NCBI GenBank assembly: GCA_002482805.1 | Contig: DLGR01000022.1 | Coordinates: 1 to 32,812 of the forward strand | Reading direction: 5' to 3' | Length of the DNA stretch: 32,812 nt | Source: Micavibrio sp. UBA7689 | Lineage (GTDB): Bacteria; Pseudomonadota; Alphaproteobacteria; Micavibrionales; Micavibrionaceae | Part shown: in pieces, positions 22,568 to 30,126 of the stretch | How positions within the stretch are numbered: position 1 is the first letter of the stretch | How the letters are laid out: each line of letters starts with the position of its first letter | The notes under the pieces: model-generated | Databases searched by the model: none | Told to the model about the DNA's origin: nothing | What the model saw: the letters and a program-made list of their open reading frames with translations, nothing else | Translations under genes and position numbers: made by a program

Positions 22568-23896
22568 TCACCGCAATATGGGACTTAAATCCTGAGGATT
22601 TGCGCAGGGATCCTCGAACACATCCAGCGGCGTGGCGGCCACCAGCCAAGCATCGAAGGTGTAGGCGGGCGCGGCAGAGGCTTCGTTGGAGGCTTGCGTC
22701 TCTCCGAACGTCGTTTGGGCATAACCCACGATCACGCGCTCCCCTTCCCCGCCCGACACCAGATGATGGGCGGCGGAATTCTGACCGTCCGTGAAATCCT
22801 CGATATGTTGGATACGGCCTTGCGGGGAGAATGTGATAAGACGCGCATGGGAACGGTGATCGGCATCCAGCGCGGCGGCGTTGATAAGAACGCTCGCGCG
22901 GCCGTCTTCATAGGTGATCAGATCGGACGCCTCATAATCGTAAGGTCCTTGGAAATAACGCTGCCACAAAGGATTGCCCGATGAATCCGTTTTCATCACC
23001 CACGCCGTCAAACCCTTGCCGTCATAATTGAGCGGACGCGCTTTCCCGACGACGATGAATTCGCCCTCTTTGGTTTGGGCGGCGGCTTCGAAGGTCGCGG
23101 CCCCGCCGCGCGGATAATTGCGTTGCCATTTGATCGCGCCGTTGCCGTCCACGCGCAAAAGCCAAGCACCCGAAACGCGGTTATCCAAAACCATCTGCCC
23201 CGTGACGATGTAGGAACCGTCCAACGCGACCTGTATATTGTTGAAGACAGTGCTCTGGCCTGTGGTGTAGGTGCGCTTCCACGCGACTTTGCCGCCCTTG
23301 GTGATTTTATACAGAATGCCGTTTTGTTTTTCCTGATCCTTGCCGTCGATGAACTGCGCGGCGACCAGATATCCATCGCCGTCCTGCGACGCCACGAACG
23401 CCTTCGCATCGAGATCGCCCTTTGTTTCATAGATCGGAATCGGCGCGCCGCGCACTTTGCCCTCGTTATCGTACGAAGCGATATAAATGCCGTTGCCGCG
23501 CTTGGAATCCGACAAATCGCCCAGAACGGTAAAACCGTCTTTGGTTTTGATCATGCGGTGGATGGTGCGCTGCTCTTTCGTTTGCTCGCGCACCGCCCAT
23601 GTTTCTTTCAGGCGCTCGTCGAATTTGACCAGCAACGGATGATAGATTTCATCGTCCTTGTCTTTGGTGAACGCCCCCGCGGCGACAAATTCATTGTTGC
23701 CCAGCGGCACAAAATCCGAAAACACATCCATCCCGTCTTCGGCGTAGAGAATATCCCATACGCTCGACGTGGAAAATTCAGGCTCGCGCAGGGTCGTGAT
23801 TTCCGAGGGATTCATCGTGCATTCAGCGTCCAGCGCTAACGCAGACGTGGGCAAAAGGGCCAGTGCACAGACGGATAAGAGGGTCTTCATTCTCAT
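22568..23896 (-). CDS. Secreted beta-propeller-like protein of unknown function
   Basis: About 442 residues. I chose the ATG at 23896 because MRMKTLLSVCALALLPTSALA forms a clean signal peptide; ATG 23890 is equally possible and one at 23920 would add a poor leader. The mature protein starts near LDAEC. It has repeated blade-like segments with 'G..V.W.R.Y', 'GSYIVTGQM', 'GEFIVVGKA' and 'DGNGAIKWQRNYP', as in periplasmic PQQ-type propellers, which suggests a propeller of roughly 6-8 blades. Apart from one in the signal peptide, I see cysteines only near the two ends of the mature protein (AECTM and EDPCAN); a disulfide closing the ring is plausible. It lies upstream of rluD and divergent from the glycosyltransferase, with 55 bases between. 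I do not recognise a specific family. Confidence 0.72.
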   Translation of the reverse strand: MRMKTLLSVCALALLPTSALALDAECTMNPSEITTLREPEFSTSSVWDILYAEDGMDVFSDFVPLGNNEFVAAGAFTKDKDDEIYHPLLVKFDERLKETWAVREQTKEQRTIHRMIKTKDGFTVLGDLSDSKRGNGIYIASYDNEGKVRGAPIPIYETKGDLDAKAFVASQDGDGYLVAAQFIDGKDQEKQNGILYKITKGGKVAWKRTYTTGQSTVFNNIQVALDGSYIVTGQMVLDNRVSGAWLLRVDGNGAIKWQRNYPRGGAATFEAAAQTKEGEFIVVGKARPLNYDGKGLTAWVMKTDSSGNPLWQRYFQGPYDYEASDLITYEDGRASVLINAAALDADHRSHARLITFSPQGRIQHIEDFTDGQNSAAHHLVSGGEGERVIVGYAQTTFGETQASNEASAAPAYTFDAWLVAATPLDVFEDPCANPQDLSPILR

Positions 23897-23951
23897 AAGA
23901 AAGAAGTGTAAAGTCGCCATAACAAAAAGTCACGCGGGTTAACGGGTTGCC

Positions 23952-24971
23952 ATGAAAATTCTGATCGTCACCGATGCATGGCACCCGCAATTGAACGGCG
24001 TGGTGCGGACTTATGAATATCTGCGCGCCGAGTTACAGGAAATGGGCTACACGGTGAAAGTGATAGGCCCTTCGGATTTTCCCCGCTCGTTTGCCATGCC
24101 CGGTTATAACGAAATCCGGCTTGTGCTGTTTCCCTACACGCGTTTGCGCCGCATGATCGAGGAATTCGATGCGGGATTGATCCACATCGCCACCGAAGGC
24201 CCGCTCGGCATAGCGGCCCGCAAATATTGCGAGAATTACGGCGTGGAGTTCACCTCCTGCTACCATACGCATTTCCCCGATTACGCCGCCAAACGCGCGC
24301 CGAAGTTTTTACAGCCCTTTGTACGCAAGCTCGGCATCCATTTCGTCAAAAAATTCCATTCTATTTCCTCTTGCGTGTTCGCCGCCACTCAGAGCCTCGA
24401 AGACACGCTTAAAGGATGGGGTTTTACCGCACCGATCAAACGCATGACGCGCGGCATAGACCATTCCGTTTTTTTTACGGGCGAAAAGAATTTGTTTTCG
24501 GATCTTCCTAAACCCGTCGCGCTGTATGTAGGCCGCATTGCCGTCGAAAAAAACATCGAGGACTTTTTGAAAATGGAATGGAAAGGCTCGAAAGTTCTTG
24601 TCGGCGACGGCCCCGATTTCAACGACCTGAAAAACAAATATCCGTCGGCGCATTTCGTCGGCGTGAAAAGGGATAAGGAACTTGCCGATCATTACAGATC
24701 CGCCGATCTGTTCGTCTTCCCGTCCAAAACCGACACATTCGGCATGGTGTTGGTAGAGGCCATGGCCTGCGGTCTTCCCATCGCCGCCTACATGGTGACA
24801 GGCCCGATCGACATCGTGTCCAAGCCGTTTTTAGGGGCGCTGGATTCCAACCTTGGGAAAGCCGCAAGACGCGCTTTGGAAATCACCGAAGGCCCTGAAA
24901 TACGGGCAAAAAATGCGCGCGAAAACTACAGTTGGCGCAAGGCAACGACGCAGTTTCTGGAGACGGATTGA
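23952..24971 (+). CDS. GT4-family glycosyltransferase (MgtA/SQD2-like)
   Basis: 339 residues, GT-B fold. The N-terminal domain starts ILIVTDAWHPQLNGVVRTYEYL, with the GGV-like acceptor loop, and contains IHIATEGPLG. The C-terminal domain has VGRIAVEKNI, LVGDGPDFNDLKNKYPSAHFVG and FPSKTDTFGMVLVEAMACG, where TDTFG...E replaces the classical E-x7-E, as in mannosyl- and glycolipid transferases of the MgtA/SQD2 branch. It uses a nucleotide-sugar donor; the acceptor is most likely a lipid such as diacylglycerol or a lipid-linked sugar, but the sequence does not decide. First gene of a plus-strand operon with a metallophosphoesterase and a YjdF-like protein. No hydrophobic helix, so probably a peripheral enzyme at the inner membrane. 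Confidence 0.86.
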   Translation: MKILIVTDAWHPQLNGVVRTYEYLRAELQEMGYTVKVIGPSDFPRSFAMPGYNEIRLVLFPYTRLRRMIEEFDAGLIHIATEGPLGIAARKYCENYGVEFTSCYHTHFPDYAAKRAPKFLQPFVRKLGIHFVKKFHSISSCVFAATQSLEDTLKGWGFTAPIKRMTRGIDHSVFFTGEKNLFSDLPKPVALYVGRIAVEKNIEDFLKMEWKGSKVLVGDGPDFNDLKNKYPSAHFVGVKRDKELADHYRSADLFVFPSKTDTFGMVLVEAMACGLPIAAYMVTGPIDIVSKPFLGALDSNLGKAARRALEITEGPEIRAKNARENYSWRKATTQFLETD

Positions 24972-25036
24972 GCTTTGCGGCACCGCAAAAATCTCCTATA
25001 ATTTTTAAAGAAGATTCGCAACACCCATCGGGGTTC

Positions 25037-26002
25037 ATGACGCACACCGCGCCACAGATTTTTCAATCCATATTCCTTTCCGATTTCCACATCGGGGCGA
25101 AAACATTCAATGCTTCCGCCCTGCTCGATTTTCTGCGCAAAACGGAATCACACACGCTTTACCTTGTCGGCGATATCATCGACGGATGGAAATTGAACAA
25201 GCGGTGGTATTGGACCGAAGAAGTCAGCCAGATATTCGATGAATTGTTCCGTAAAGCCTATGAAGGCACAAAAATCATCTACATCACAGGCAATCATGAC
25301 GAAGCTGTGCGCGGCCTTTCGCTGTTGAAGCGGCACCGCTACGCGCAACGCCTGAACATCCAGATCAGAAACCGCGTCGTCCACAAAACCGCGAACGGGC
25401 ACAGCTATCTGGTTTTGCACGGCGATCAATTCGATCGCGTTTTGTTGCGAGGCCCCGTATCGCGTTGGGGTGACCGCCTGTATGATTTTATCGCAGACAA
25501 GCTGCACAAGCGCGAACCTTTGAACATTGAAATAGACGGCAAGGTAAAGCGCTTCTCGCTCTCCAAATTCCTCTCCTATCATGGTCAGGTTGCGCTCAAT
25601 ATTCTCAACAATTACGAAACCGCGCTGTGTCGTGAAGCCAAACACAGCGATGTCGAAGGCATCATCTGCGGCCACACCCACATTCCCGCGTTCAAAAAAC
25701 TCGGCAATATTACTTACGCGAATTGCGGCGCGTGGTTGAAGAACGGCAAAACCGCTATCGTGGAATCCATCTCCGGCAAACTCAGCCTGCTGGACTGGGG
25801 TTATGAGGCACCGCCCCCGCCCGAACCGATGTTGCCTTTTTACAACGGCGATATAGAACCTGTGATTCTGCGGGCCGAAGCGTATAAATACCGCCCCATG
25901 ACGGAAAAGCTCAAATCCTCCATCCGCCGCACATGGCCCTCCCCGCACGATGCCAGCATCCCTGTAGCCACGGCCCTAAAACCGTCTTATGCTGGTGCAT
26001 GA
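25037..26002 (+). CDS. LpxH-like metallophosphoesterase
   Basis: 321 residues from the ATG at 25037, after GGGG; an open extension to a TTG at 24932 overlaps the glycosyltransferase and adds non-conserved residues. All calcineurin-like metal ligands are present: DFH (Asp 16, His 18), GDIID (Asp 46), GNHDE (86-88), HGDQFD and GHTH. The closest family is the UDP-2,3-diacylglucosamine pyrophosphatases (LpxH-like), which cleave that nucleotide lipid in lipid A synthesis. The protein has about 80 residues more than E. coli LpxH, with a Pro-rich PPPPPEP segment near the C-terminus. Many alphaproteobacteria use LpxI for that step, so the substrate may be another phospho- or nucleotide-lipid linked to the upstream glycosyltransferase. 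Its stop overlaps the next start as ATGA. Confidence 0.85.
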   Translation: MTHTAPQIFQSIFLSDFHIGAKTFNASALLDFLRKTESHTLYLVGDIIDGWKLNKRWYWTEEVSQIFDELFRKAYEGTKIIYITGNHDEAVRGLSLLKRHRYAQRLNIQIRNRVVHKTANGHSYLVLHGDQFDRVLLRGPVSRWGDRLYDFIADKLHKREPLNIEIDGKVKRFSLSKFLSYHGQVALNILNNYETALCREAKHSDVEGIICGHTHIPAFKKLGNITYANCGAWLKNGKTAIVESISGKLSLLDWGYEAPPPPEPMLPFYNGDIEPVILRAEAYKYRPMTEKLKSSIRRTWPSPHDASIPVATALKPSYAGA

Positions 26003-26595
26003 CCCAAGCAAACCGCATTCCCCTTTCCTGTCTTTTCATCACCATCCTCGTCATGATCTGGTCGGGCATCGGCCCGTTTGATCGCCCGACCTGGTGGATG
26101 GAGATCGCGCCCGTTTTGATCGCATGGGTCATTTTGATTCCGACATACCGCAAATTCCGCTTAAGCGACATGCTGTACATCCTTATCGCCGTGCACGCGG
26201 TCATCCTTATGGTCGGGGCGCATTACACTTATGCGCGCGTGCCGTTCATGGAAATTCTGGGCGAAGGCCGCAACAACTACGACAAGATCGGACATTTCGC
26301 CCAAGGGTTCATCCCCGCGATGGGCGCGCGTGAACTTCTCATCCGCACTTCGCCGCTTAAATCCGGCAAATGGCTTTTCGCCGTCGTCGTGCTCTGCTGC
26401 CTTGGCATCAGCGCGATCTACGAACTCGCGGAATGGACCGCGGCCGTGATTTACGGCGCAGGCGCGAACGAGTTTCTGGGGAGCCAAGGCGATGTATGGG
26501 ATACGCAAAAAGATATGATGTGGTGCGGCATAGGCGCTATCGTAGCACTCCTGACACTTTCAAAGCTGCATAACCGCGCGCTCAAAGCGGTTTGA
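25999..26595 (+). CDS. YjdF-like inner-membrane protein (DUF2238)
   Basis: 198 residues from the ATG at 25999, which overlaps the preceding stop (ATGA); a longer frame from 25933 is rejected. Six hydrophobic segments are likely (about 8-25, 33-50, 57-75, 100-116, 125-146 and 173-188). The family's conserved polar motifs are visible: NNYDKIGHFAQGF (92-104), YELAEW (141-146) and GSQGDVWDTQKDM (161-173). Conserved acidic and His residues inside the membrane hint at an enzyme or metal site, but the family has no established function. The overlap with the phosphoesterase and proximity to the glycosyltransferase suggest a shared envelope-lipid role (inference). Its 3' end overlaps the convergent hypothetical gene by 14 bases. 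Confidence 0.83.
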   Translation: MTQANRIPLSCLFITILVMIWSGIGPFDRPTWWMEIAPVLIAWVILIPTYRKFRLSDMLYILIAVHAVILMVGAHYTYARVPFMEILGEGRNNYDKIGHFAQGFIPAMGARELLIRTSPLKSGKWLFAVVVLCCLGISAIYELAEWTAAVIYGAGANEFLGSQGDVWDTQKDMMWCGIGAIVALLTLSKLHNRALKAV

Positions 26596-27238
26596 TTTCA
26601 TATAAGGGAATAGGCAATCCGCCATTGATCTTTTGCAAGGCGGCGGTGTTATCCGCGATGGCTTTTTTGGGATTCTCAAATACTTCTGCAGGACGTATAT
26701 CTTTGCCCCGCATTTCACTCTCGATATTTTCTAATCGGCCGCGCGCATTGGTGAACGGTTTGAAAATACCCAATTCTTTTTTGATATCGGCCACCCGTTG
26801 CGCGGTAGAAATCAAAAACTGGTGGCGGATTTGATCCATGCGTTCTTTTTGATTGATCTCCGCGCCGCGCTCCATCGCCGCGGCAACGATGGCGTTCGTG
26901 CCGCCGCGTTCAAACGTCATAACCAGATGTTTCATCAAAAAATTGCCCGCATCGACATTGCCAAGGCGCATGCGTTTGGCCATCGCGGTTTTGTGATCTT
27001 CCGACCATGATTGATAAAGCGGCGTGTCGGCAAAGCGTGCAGCGCCCGATACAAATTGCGTGCAGTCGGGAAATTCGGAACGATCGCTGTGGCCGATAAA
27101 ACCGTCGCCTTTGATGTGCGCGAAAAATCCGCACAGGCGCGGCGCGATCTGCTCTTCAAAAAGCTTCACGTCCGCATCCGTTAGACGCGTCACGGGATCG
27201 ATCATTTTATATGGGCCAGAGCCTTCGGCTTCCGACAT
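26582..27238 (-). CDS. Hypothetical soluble protein, 218 residues
   Basis: Unrecognised. The ATG at 27238 follows AGAGGG at close spacing; a GTG one codon earlier is possible. There is no signal peptide or transmembrane helix, so it should be cytoplasmic. The sequence is mixed-charge and probably mainly alpha-helical, especially the C-terminal half (AERGAEINQKERMDQIRHQF-like helices, with many Lys, Arg and Glu). The first half holds two Cys (RLCGFF and PDCTQF) and motifs such as HIKGDGFIGHSDRSEF whose meaning I cannot assign. Codon use looks like that of the neighbours. It diverges from cpdR with a 120-base gap and converges on the YjdF-like gene, overlapping it by 14 bases. Confidence 0.65.
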   Translation of the reverse strand: MSEAEGSGPYKMIDPVTRLTDADVKLFEEQIAPRLCGFFAHIKGDGFIGHSDRSEFPDCTQFVSGAARFADTPLYQSWSEDHKTAMAKRMRLGNVDAGNFLMKHLVMTFERGGTNAIVAAAMERGAEINQKERMDQIRHQFLISTAQRVADIKKELGIFKPFTNARGRLENIESEMRGKDIRPAEVFENPKKAIADNTAALQKINGGLPIPLYEIKPL

Positions 27239-27358
27239 CACACCCTCTTTTTATTGTTTGAAAAGCTTATAACATAAGTTATTTGTTATGTATAATATTA
27301 CTTCGTAAGTCCTTGGTTTTCCATGGACAAAGTGGGTTGACCCTCGTACTCTTTGTCT

Positions 27359-27730
27359 ATGGCCCACATCCTCCTCGCCGAAGACGACACGTCCACCCGC
27401 CAGTTTCTGGCGGCGGCGATTGCCAAGGCGGGGCACAATGTCATCGCCTGCGCCGATGGGTTGGAGGCCGCGCAGGAGCTTGCCACGGCACTCGCCAAAG
27501 GCGAAGTCTTCGATTTGTTGCTCACCGATATCGTGATGCCCGGCATGGACGGCATAGAGCTATCCGCCCGCGCCCGCAAGGTCATGCCCACCATCAAGGT
27601 CATGATGATCACGGGGTTCGCCGCGATGGCCGCGAATGATTCATCTACCGAAGCGCCGGCGAAAATCATATCCAAGCCGTTTCACCTTGGCGCCGTCATC
27701 ACGGAAATAGAAAAAACCCTCAAAGCATAA
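27359..27730 (+). CDS. cpdR: CpdR-type single-domain response regulator
   Basis: 123 residues from ATG 27359 (a TTG two codons upstream is rejected). The order and wording match CpdR: AHILLAEDD at the start, LLLTDIVMPGMDGIEL with phosphoacceptor Asp 57, MMITGFAAMA, and ISKPFHL with Lys 106. In Caulobacter, unphosphorylated CpdR delivers substrates to the ClpXP protease; phosphate arrives from CckA through ChpT. No output domain is present. The upstream gap contains TATAAT (27291-27296) and a GTCC-TTGG / CCATGGAC hairpin (about 27309-27330). A terminator follows 4 bases after the stop. A CckA-like kinase lies 10 kb away in this window, but partnership is inferred only from families. Confidence 0.87.
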   Translation: MAHILLAEDDTSTRQFLAAAIAKAGHNVIACADGLEAAQELATALAKGEVFDLLLTDIVMPGMDGIELSARARKVMPTIKVMMITGFAAMAANDSSTEAPAKIISKPFHLGAVITEIEKTLKA

Positions 27731-27734
27731 AAGA

Positions 27735-27762
27735 AAAAGGACGCTGCGATGAGCGTCCTTTT
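27735..27762. terminator. Bidirectional intrinsic terminator
   Basis: AAAAGGACGCT, loop GCGATG, AGCGTCCTTTT: an 11-bp stem with T on the right arm and A on the left. It follows cpdR (plus) by 4 bases and lies 22 bases past the end of the convergent pseudopilin gene (minus), so it can serve both. Confidence 0.85.
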
Positions 27763-27783
27763 GCATTCTTTATAATCCGGATA

Positions 27784-30126
27784 TTACTGACAGCTACAAT
27801 CGTAACCTTGGTACACAGGTCCCGTAATGTTTCTGTAACACGTAACGTTACCGGAACCGCAGGCACAAGAGCTACCCACTCTCGGCTGGCTCGCATTGCC
27901 CGGAGGACCGACAGAAGAAGTCGTCGCGGTCAATGCGCAGACTTTTACCGGAGGCGGCGGCTCGCATTGCTGTGTGCCTACCATTTGCCACTGACCTGCG
28001 GCGCCCGATACGGGGTTGCCGTTACAGTCGACCGTTCTTTCTTCATTGTGGCCGCCTGTGTTCGGAGCCGTGCATGAGTTCACAAAGCGTGTCTGTTTCT
28101 GATCGATACATCTGCAGTTGGTTTGCCTGCTGTTGGGCAGATCTGTCCAGCCCGTCCACGTACCCGCAGGGCACTGGAAGCTTCTTTGTTGCTGATAGGT
28201 GCCCGTCGTAGGCGCAGGGCAGCCAACATCACGCTGCTGCGGAGCTCTCGCGTTGCAGGTACACATATTCGTGACCGTTCCGGCACCGTAAGTACAGGTC
28301 GCGGGATTCAGCGTTCTCGTGGTTCTGATCACACCGTCCTGCAGGTTCGGGCATTCGTCTTCCTCGACATCGGTCGCAGGCAAATTACACGTACAGAAAT
28401 TGCCCGGGGTGTTGGTCCATGTGCCGGGACGCGGCGTGTTGCCCTGACAGGTCCAAGGACGCGTTCTGGGAATCTGGCCGGTGAAATTGCCCGGGCAGTT
28501 CGTGGTGCCGTTTTCCGTGAAAGGTGCGCACACACAGGTCTGAGCCGCGGTGTCATTTACAGTGGTTTGACCGGACGGGCAGACTGTTGTCGTGGTGCGG
28601 TTGAACACTGTGTTGCCGAAGCCCTGACCGCAAGGAATATTACCTTCTTGAACAGTGCTTGCCGTGCAGGTACATACGCCGCTTTCGCCCGTATTCACCC
28701 ATCTTGAATTTTGGCTGCTGCCACCATTGGCCCGACAAGTCCATGTTTGTGCGAAGGATGCTCCGGCTGTCAGCGTGACCACCGTGCCTCTCGGAGATTC
28801 AACCAAAGGCTTGTTGATGCCGCAAACTCTTTTCGTCGTGGCCGCGCAAGGTTTGGGTTTTGTGATTCCCTGACAAACGGCTTGTCCGTTGTTGTCGATA
28901 CCCGTCATGAACTCGCCGTCGGGACAGCTTGCAGCCAAGGTGGCCGTCGCGCCGCAGACAATATCGTTAAGCGCCACGCCAACGCCGGCTGCGCCTGCAT
29001 TGTCACAATTCATGCCCGAGCCGCCGATAAGGTAGGCTTGTGTACATTCCGTGTTATCAGGACCGCAAAGATTTTCCGCACTGACCTTTTCCGTCGCTTT
29101 CGCGTCGCCATCGACATTGACCTTGAGGTCTTCCAGCAAGTCAGGATCCGCCACAGCCGTGGGCGTACCTATTTCAAGAACTTCGCCTTCCTGCAACAGG
29201 TCGTGGACATTTTGCTCGTTGCCCGGCTCTTCGCTGTATTTCCACAGCGCTTTTTCTTCATTGCCTACATAAGAAGCGAAATCGTCATAGTGTCTGTTTA
29301 CATCAGCCGATACGGGGCCAGTGGGCGGCGGTCCGCTGGCAGAAGCATTCACCGTATCGATAGGAACGGTGCTGGCAGGCTTATGACGATATATAGCTTT
29401 GTAATGGGTGGCACTGGTGTTGCAGTTTTCGCTGTCATGCATAGTGCCATCGCAAGGATGGATTAACTGACCCGCCAGATTGTACGCGCCCACATTGTCG
29501 GGGCCATGGCTGAACACGAAATACAAAGCGGAACCTTCAGGTTCTACCAGGGAATATGAATTGGGTTCATGATCGTCCACGACGGAAATACCGCCGTGCC
29601 TTACATCGAACGTTTCCGTAGATGCCAGACGCTCCGTCACGGCATAGCTGAAACGACCTCTGTATTTATCATAGGTGTTTTCTTCGGCCAGATACATGTC
29701 GCGGAACGGGATTGCGCCGCGGCGTACGCGCGGTGTGATAACCGTTCCGTCTTTCAGTGTGATTTCGCGGGCGCCTTCTTCAACGCATATACCGTCTTGG
29801 CAAAGTCCGGGCGCCACCGAAACATCTTCGCAGTTCCCTTCTTTCCCGTAGTCGGGATCATCTCGGTCGGCATCATAACGCGCGGGGCAAGGGTAACGGC
29901 CATAACGACGCTTGAATTCATCCAGCGAAAGCGTAATCAGCTTGCGGTTGACTTCTGTGTTGTCGATGCGCGACTGCGTGACCCAGACAGTGTAACCACC
30001 CAGAAATGAAGCCAGACCGATACCCACAACGAGCATCACGATAGCGATCTCTATAAGCGTGAAACCGCCTTGCGATTTGGACGGGCGTTTGAATTTTTTA
30101 AACAATGATTTTACGGAGCCGCACAT
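27784..30126 (-). CDS. Large type IV pseudopilin-like protein with cysteine-rich C-terminal repeats
   Basis: 780 residues from ATG 30126, chosen for GGAGG 7 bases upstream. A basic leader ends in the prepilin peptidase site G21-F22 (GGFTLIEIAIVMLVVG), with Glu at mature position 5, then one hydrophobic helix. The next 300 residues resemble the neighbouring pseudopilin: YPCPARYD, RGRFSYAVTERL, FSHGPDNVGAYNLAG. From about residue 480 the protein becomes a chain of cysteine-rich modules with C-x-C starts every 44-49 residues, ending in DCSCQ. Ordinary pilins have 130-200 residues, so this is probably a minor, tip-located pilin with a disulfide-braced adhesin-like extension (inference). It overlaps the upstream paralogue by 16 bases and is translated with it. 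Confidence 0.8.
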   Translation of the reverse strand: MCGSVKSLFKKFKRPSKSQGGFTLIEIAIVMLVVGIGLASFLGGYTVWVTQSRIDNTEVNRKLITLSLDEFKRRYGRYPCPARYDADRDDPDYGKEGNCEDVSVAPGLCQDGICVEEGAREITLKDGTVITPRVRRGAIPFRDMYLAEENTYDKYRGRFSYAVTERLASTETFDVRHGGISVVDDHEPNSYSLVEPEGSALYFVFSHGPDNVGAYNLAGQLIHPCDGTMHDSENCNTSATHYKAIYRHKPASTVPIDTVNASASGPPPTGPVSADVNRHYDDFASYVGNEEKALWKYSEEPGNEQNVHDLLQEGEVLEIGTPTAVADPDLLEDLKVNVDGDAKATEKVSAENLCGPDNTECTQAYLIGGSGMNCDNAGAAGVGVALNDIVCGATATLAASCPDGEFMTGIDNNGQAVCQGITKPKPCAATTKRVCGINKPLVESPRGTVVTLTAGASFAQTWTCRANGGSSQNSRWVNTGESGVCTCTASTVQEGNIPCGQGFGNTVFNRTTTTVCPSGQTTVNDTAAQTCVCAPFTENGTTNCPGNFTGQIPRTRPWTCQGNTPRPGTWTNTPGNFCTCNLPATDVEEDECPNLQDGVIRTTRTLNPATCTYGAGTVTNMCTCNARAPQQRDVGCPAPTTGTYQQQRSFQCPAGTWTGWTDLPNSRQTNCRCIDQKQTRFVNSCTAPNTGGHNEERTVDCNGNPVSGAAGQWQMVGTQQCEPPPPVKVCALTATTSSVGPPGNASQPRVGSSCACGSGNVTCYRNITGPVYQGYDCSCQ
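27787..28674 (-). repeat. Array of cysteine-rich modules (C-x-C every 44-49 residues)
   Basis: The C-x-C motifs CTC, CVC, CTC, CTC, CRC, CAC and CSC occur in order. In the first four modules each is followed by a Cys about 11-13 residues on and another about 15-17 further on (for example CTCTASTVQEGNIPC, then TTTTVC). Intervening residues are Thr-, Asn-, Gly- and Pro-rich. The last two units are shorter. Four cysteines per module suggests two disulfides per module in the oxidising exterior or periplasm. I do not recognise a named domain. Confidence 0.7.

Noticed and set aside
24932..25036. Longer N-terminus for the metallophosphoesterase from a TTG
   Set aside because: It overlaps the glycosyltransferase gene and adds residues unrelated to the family; the ATG at 25037 begins shortly before the first metal-binding motif.
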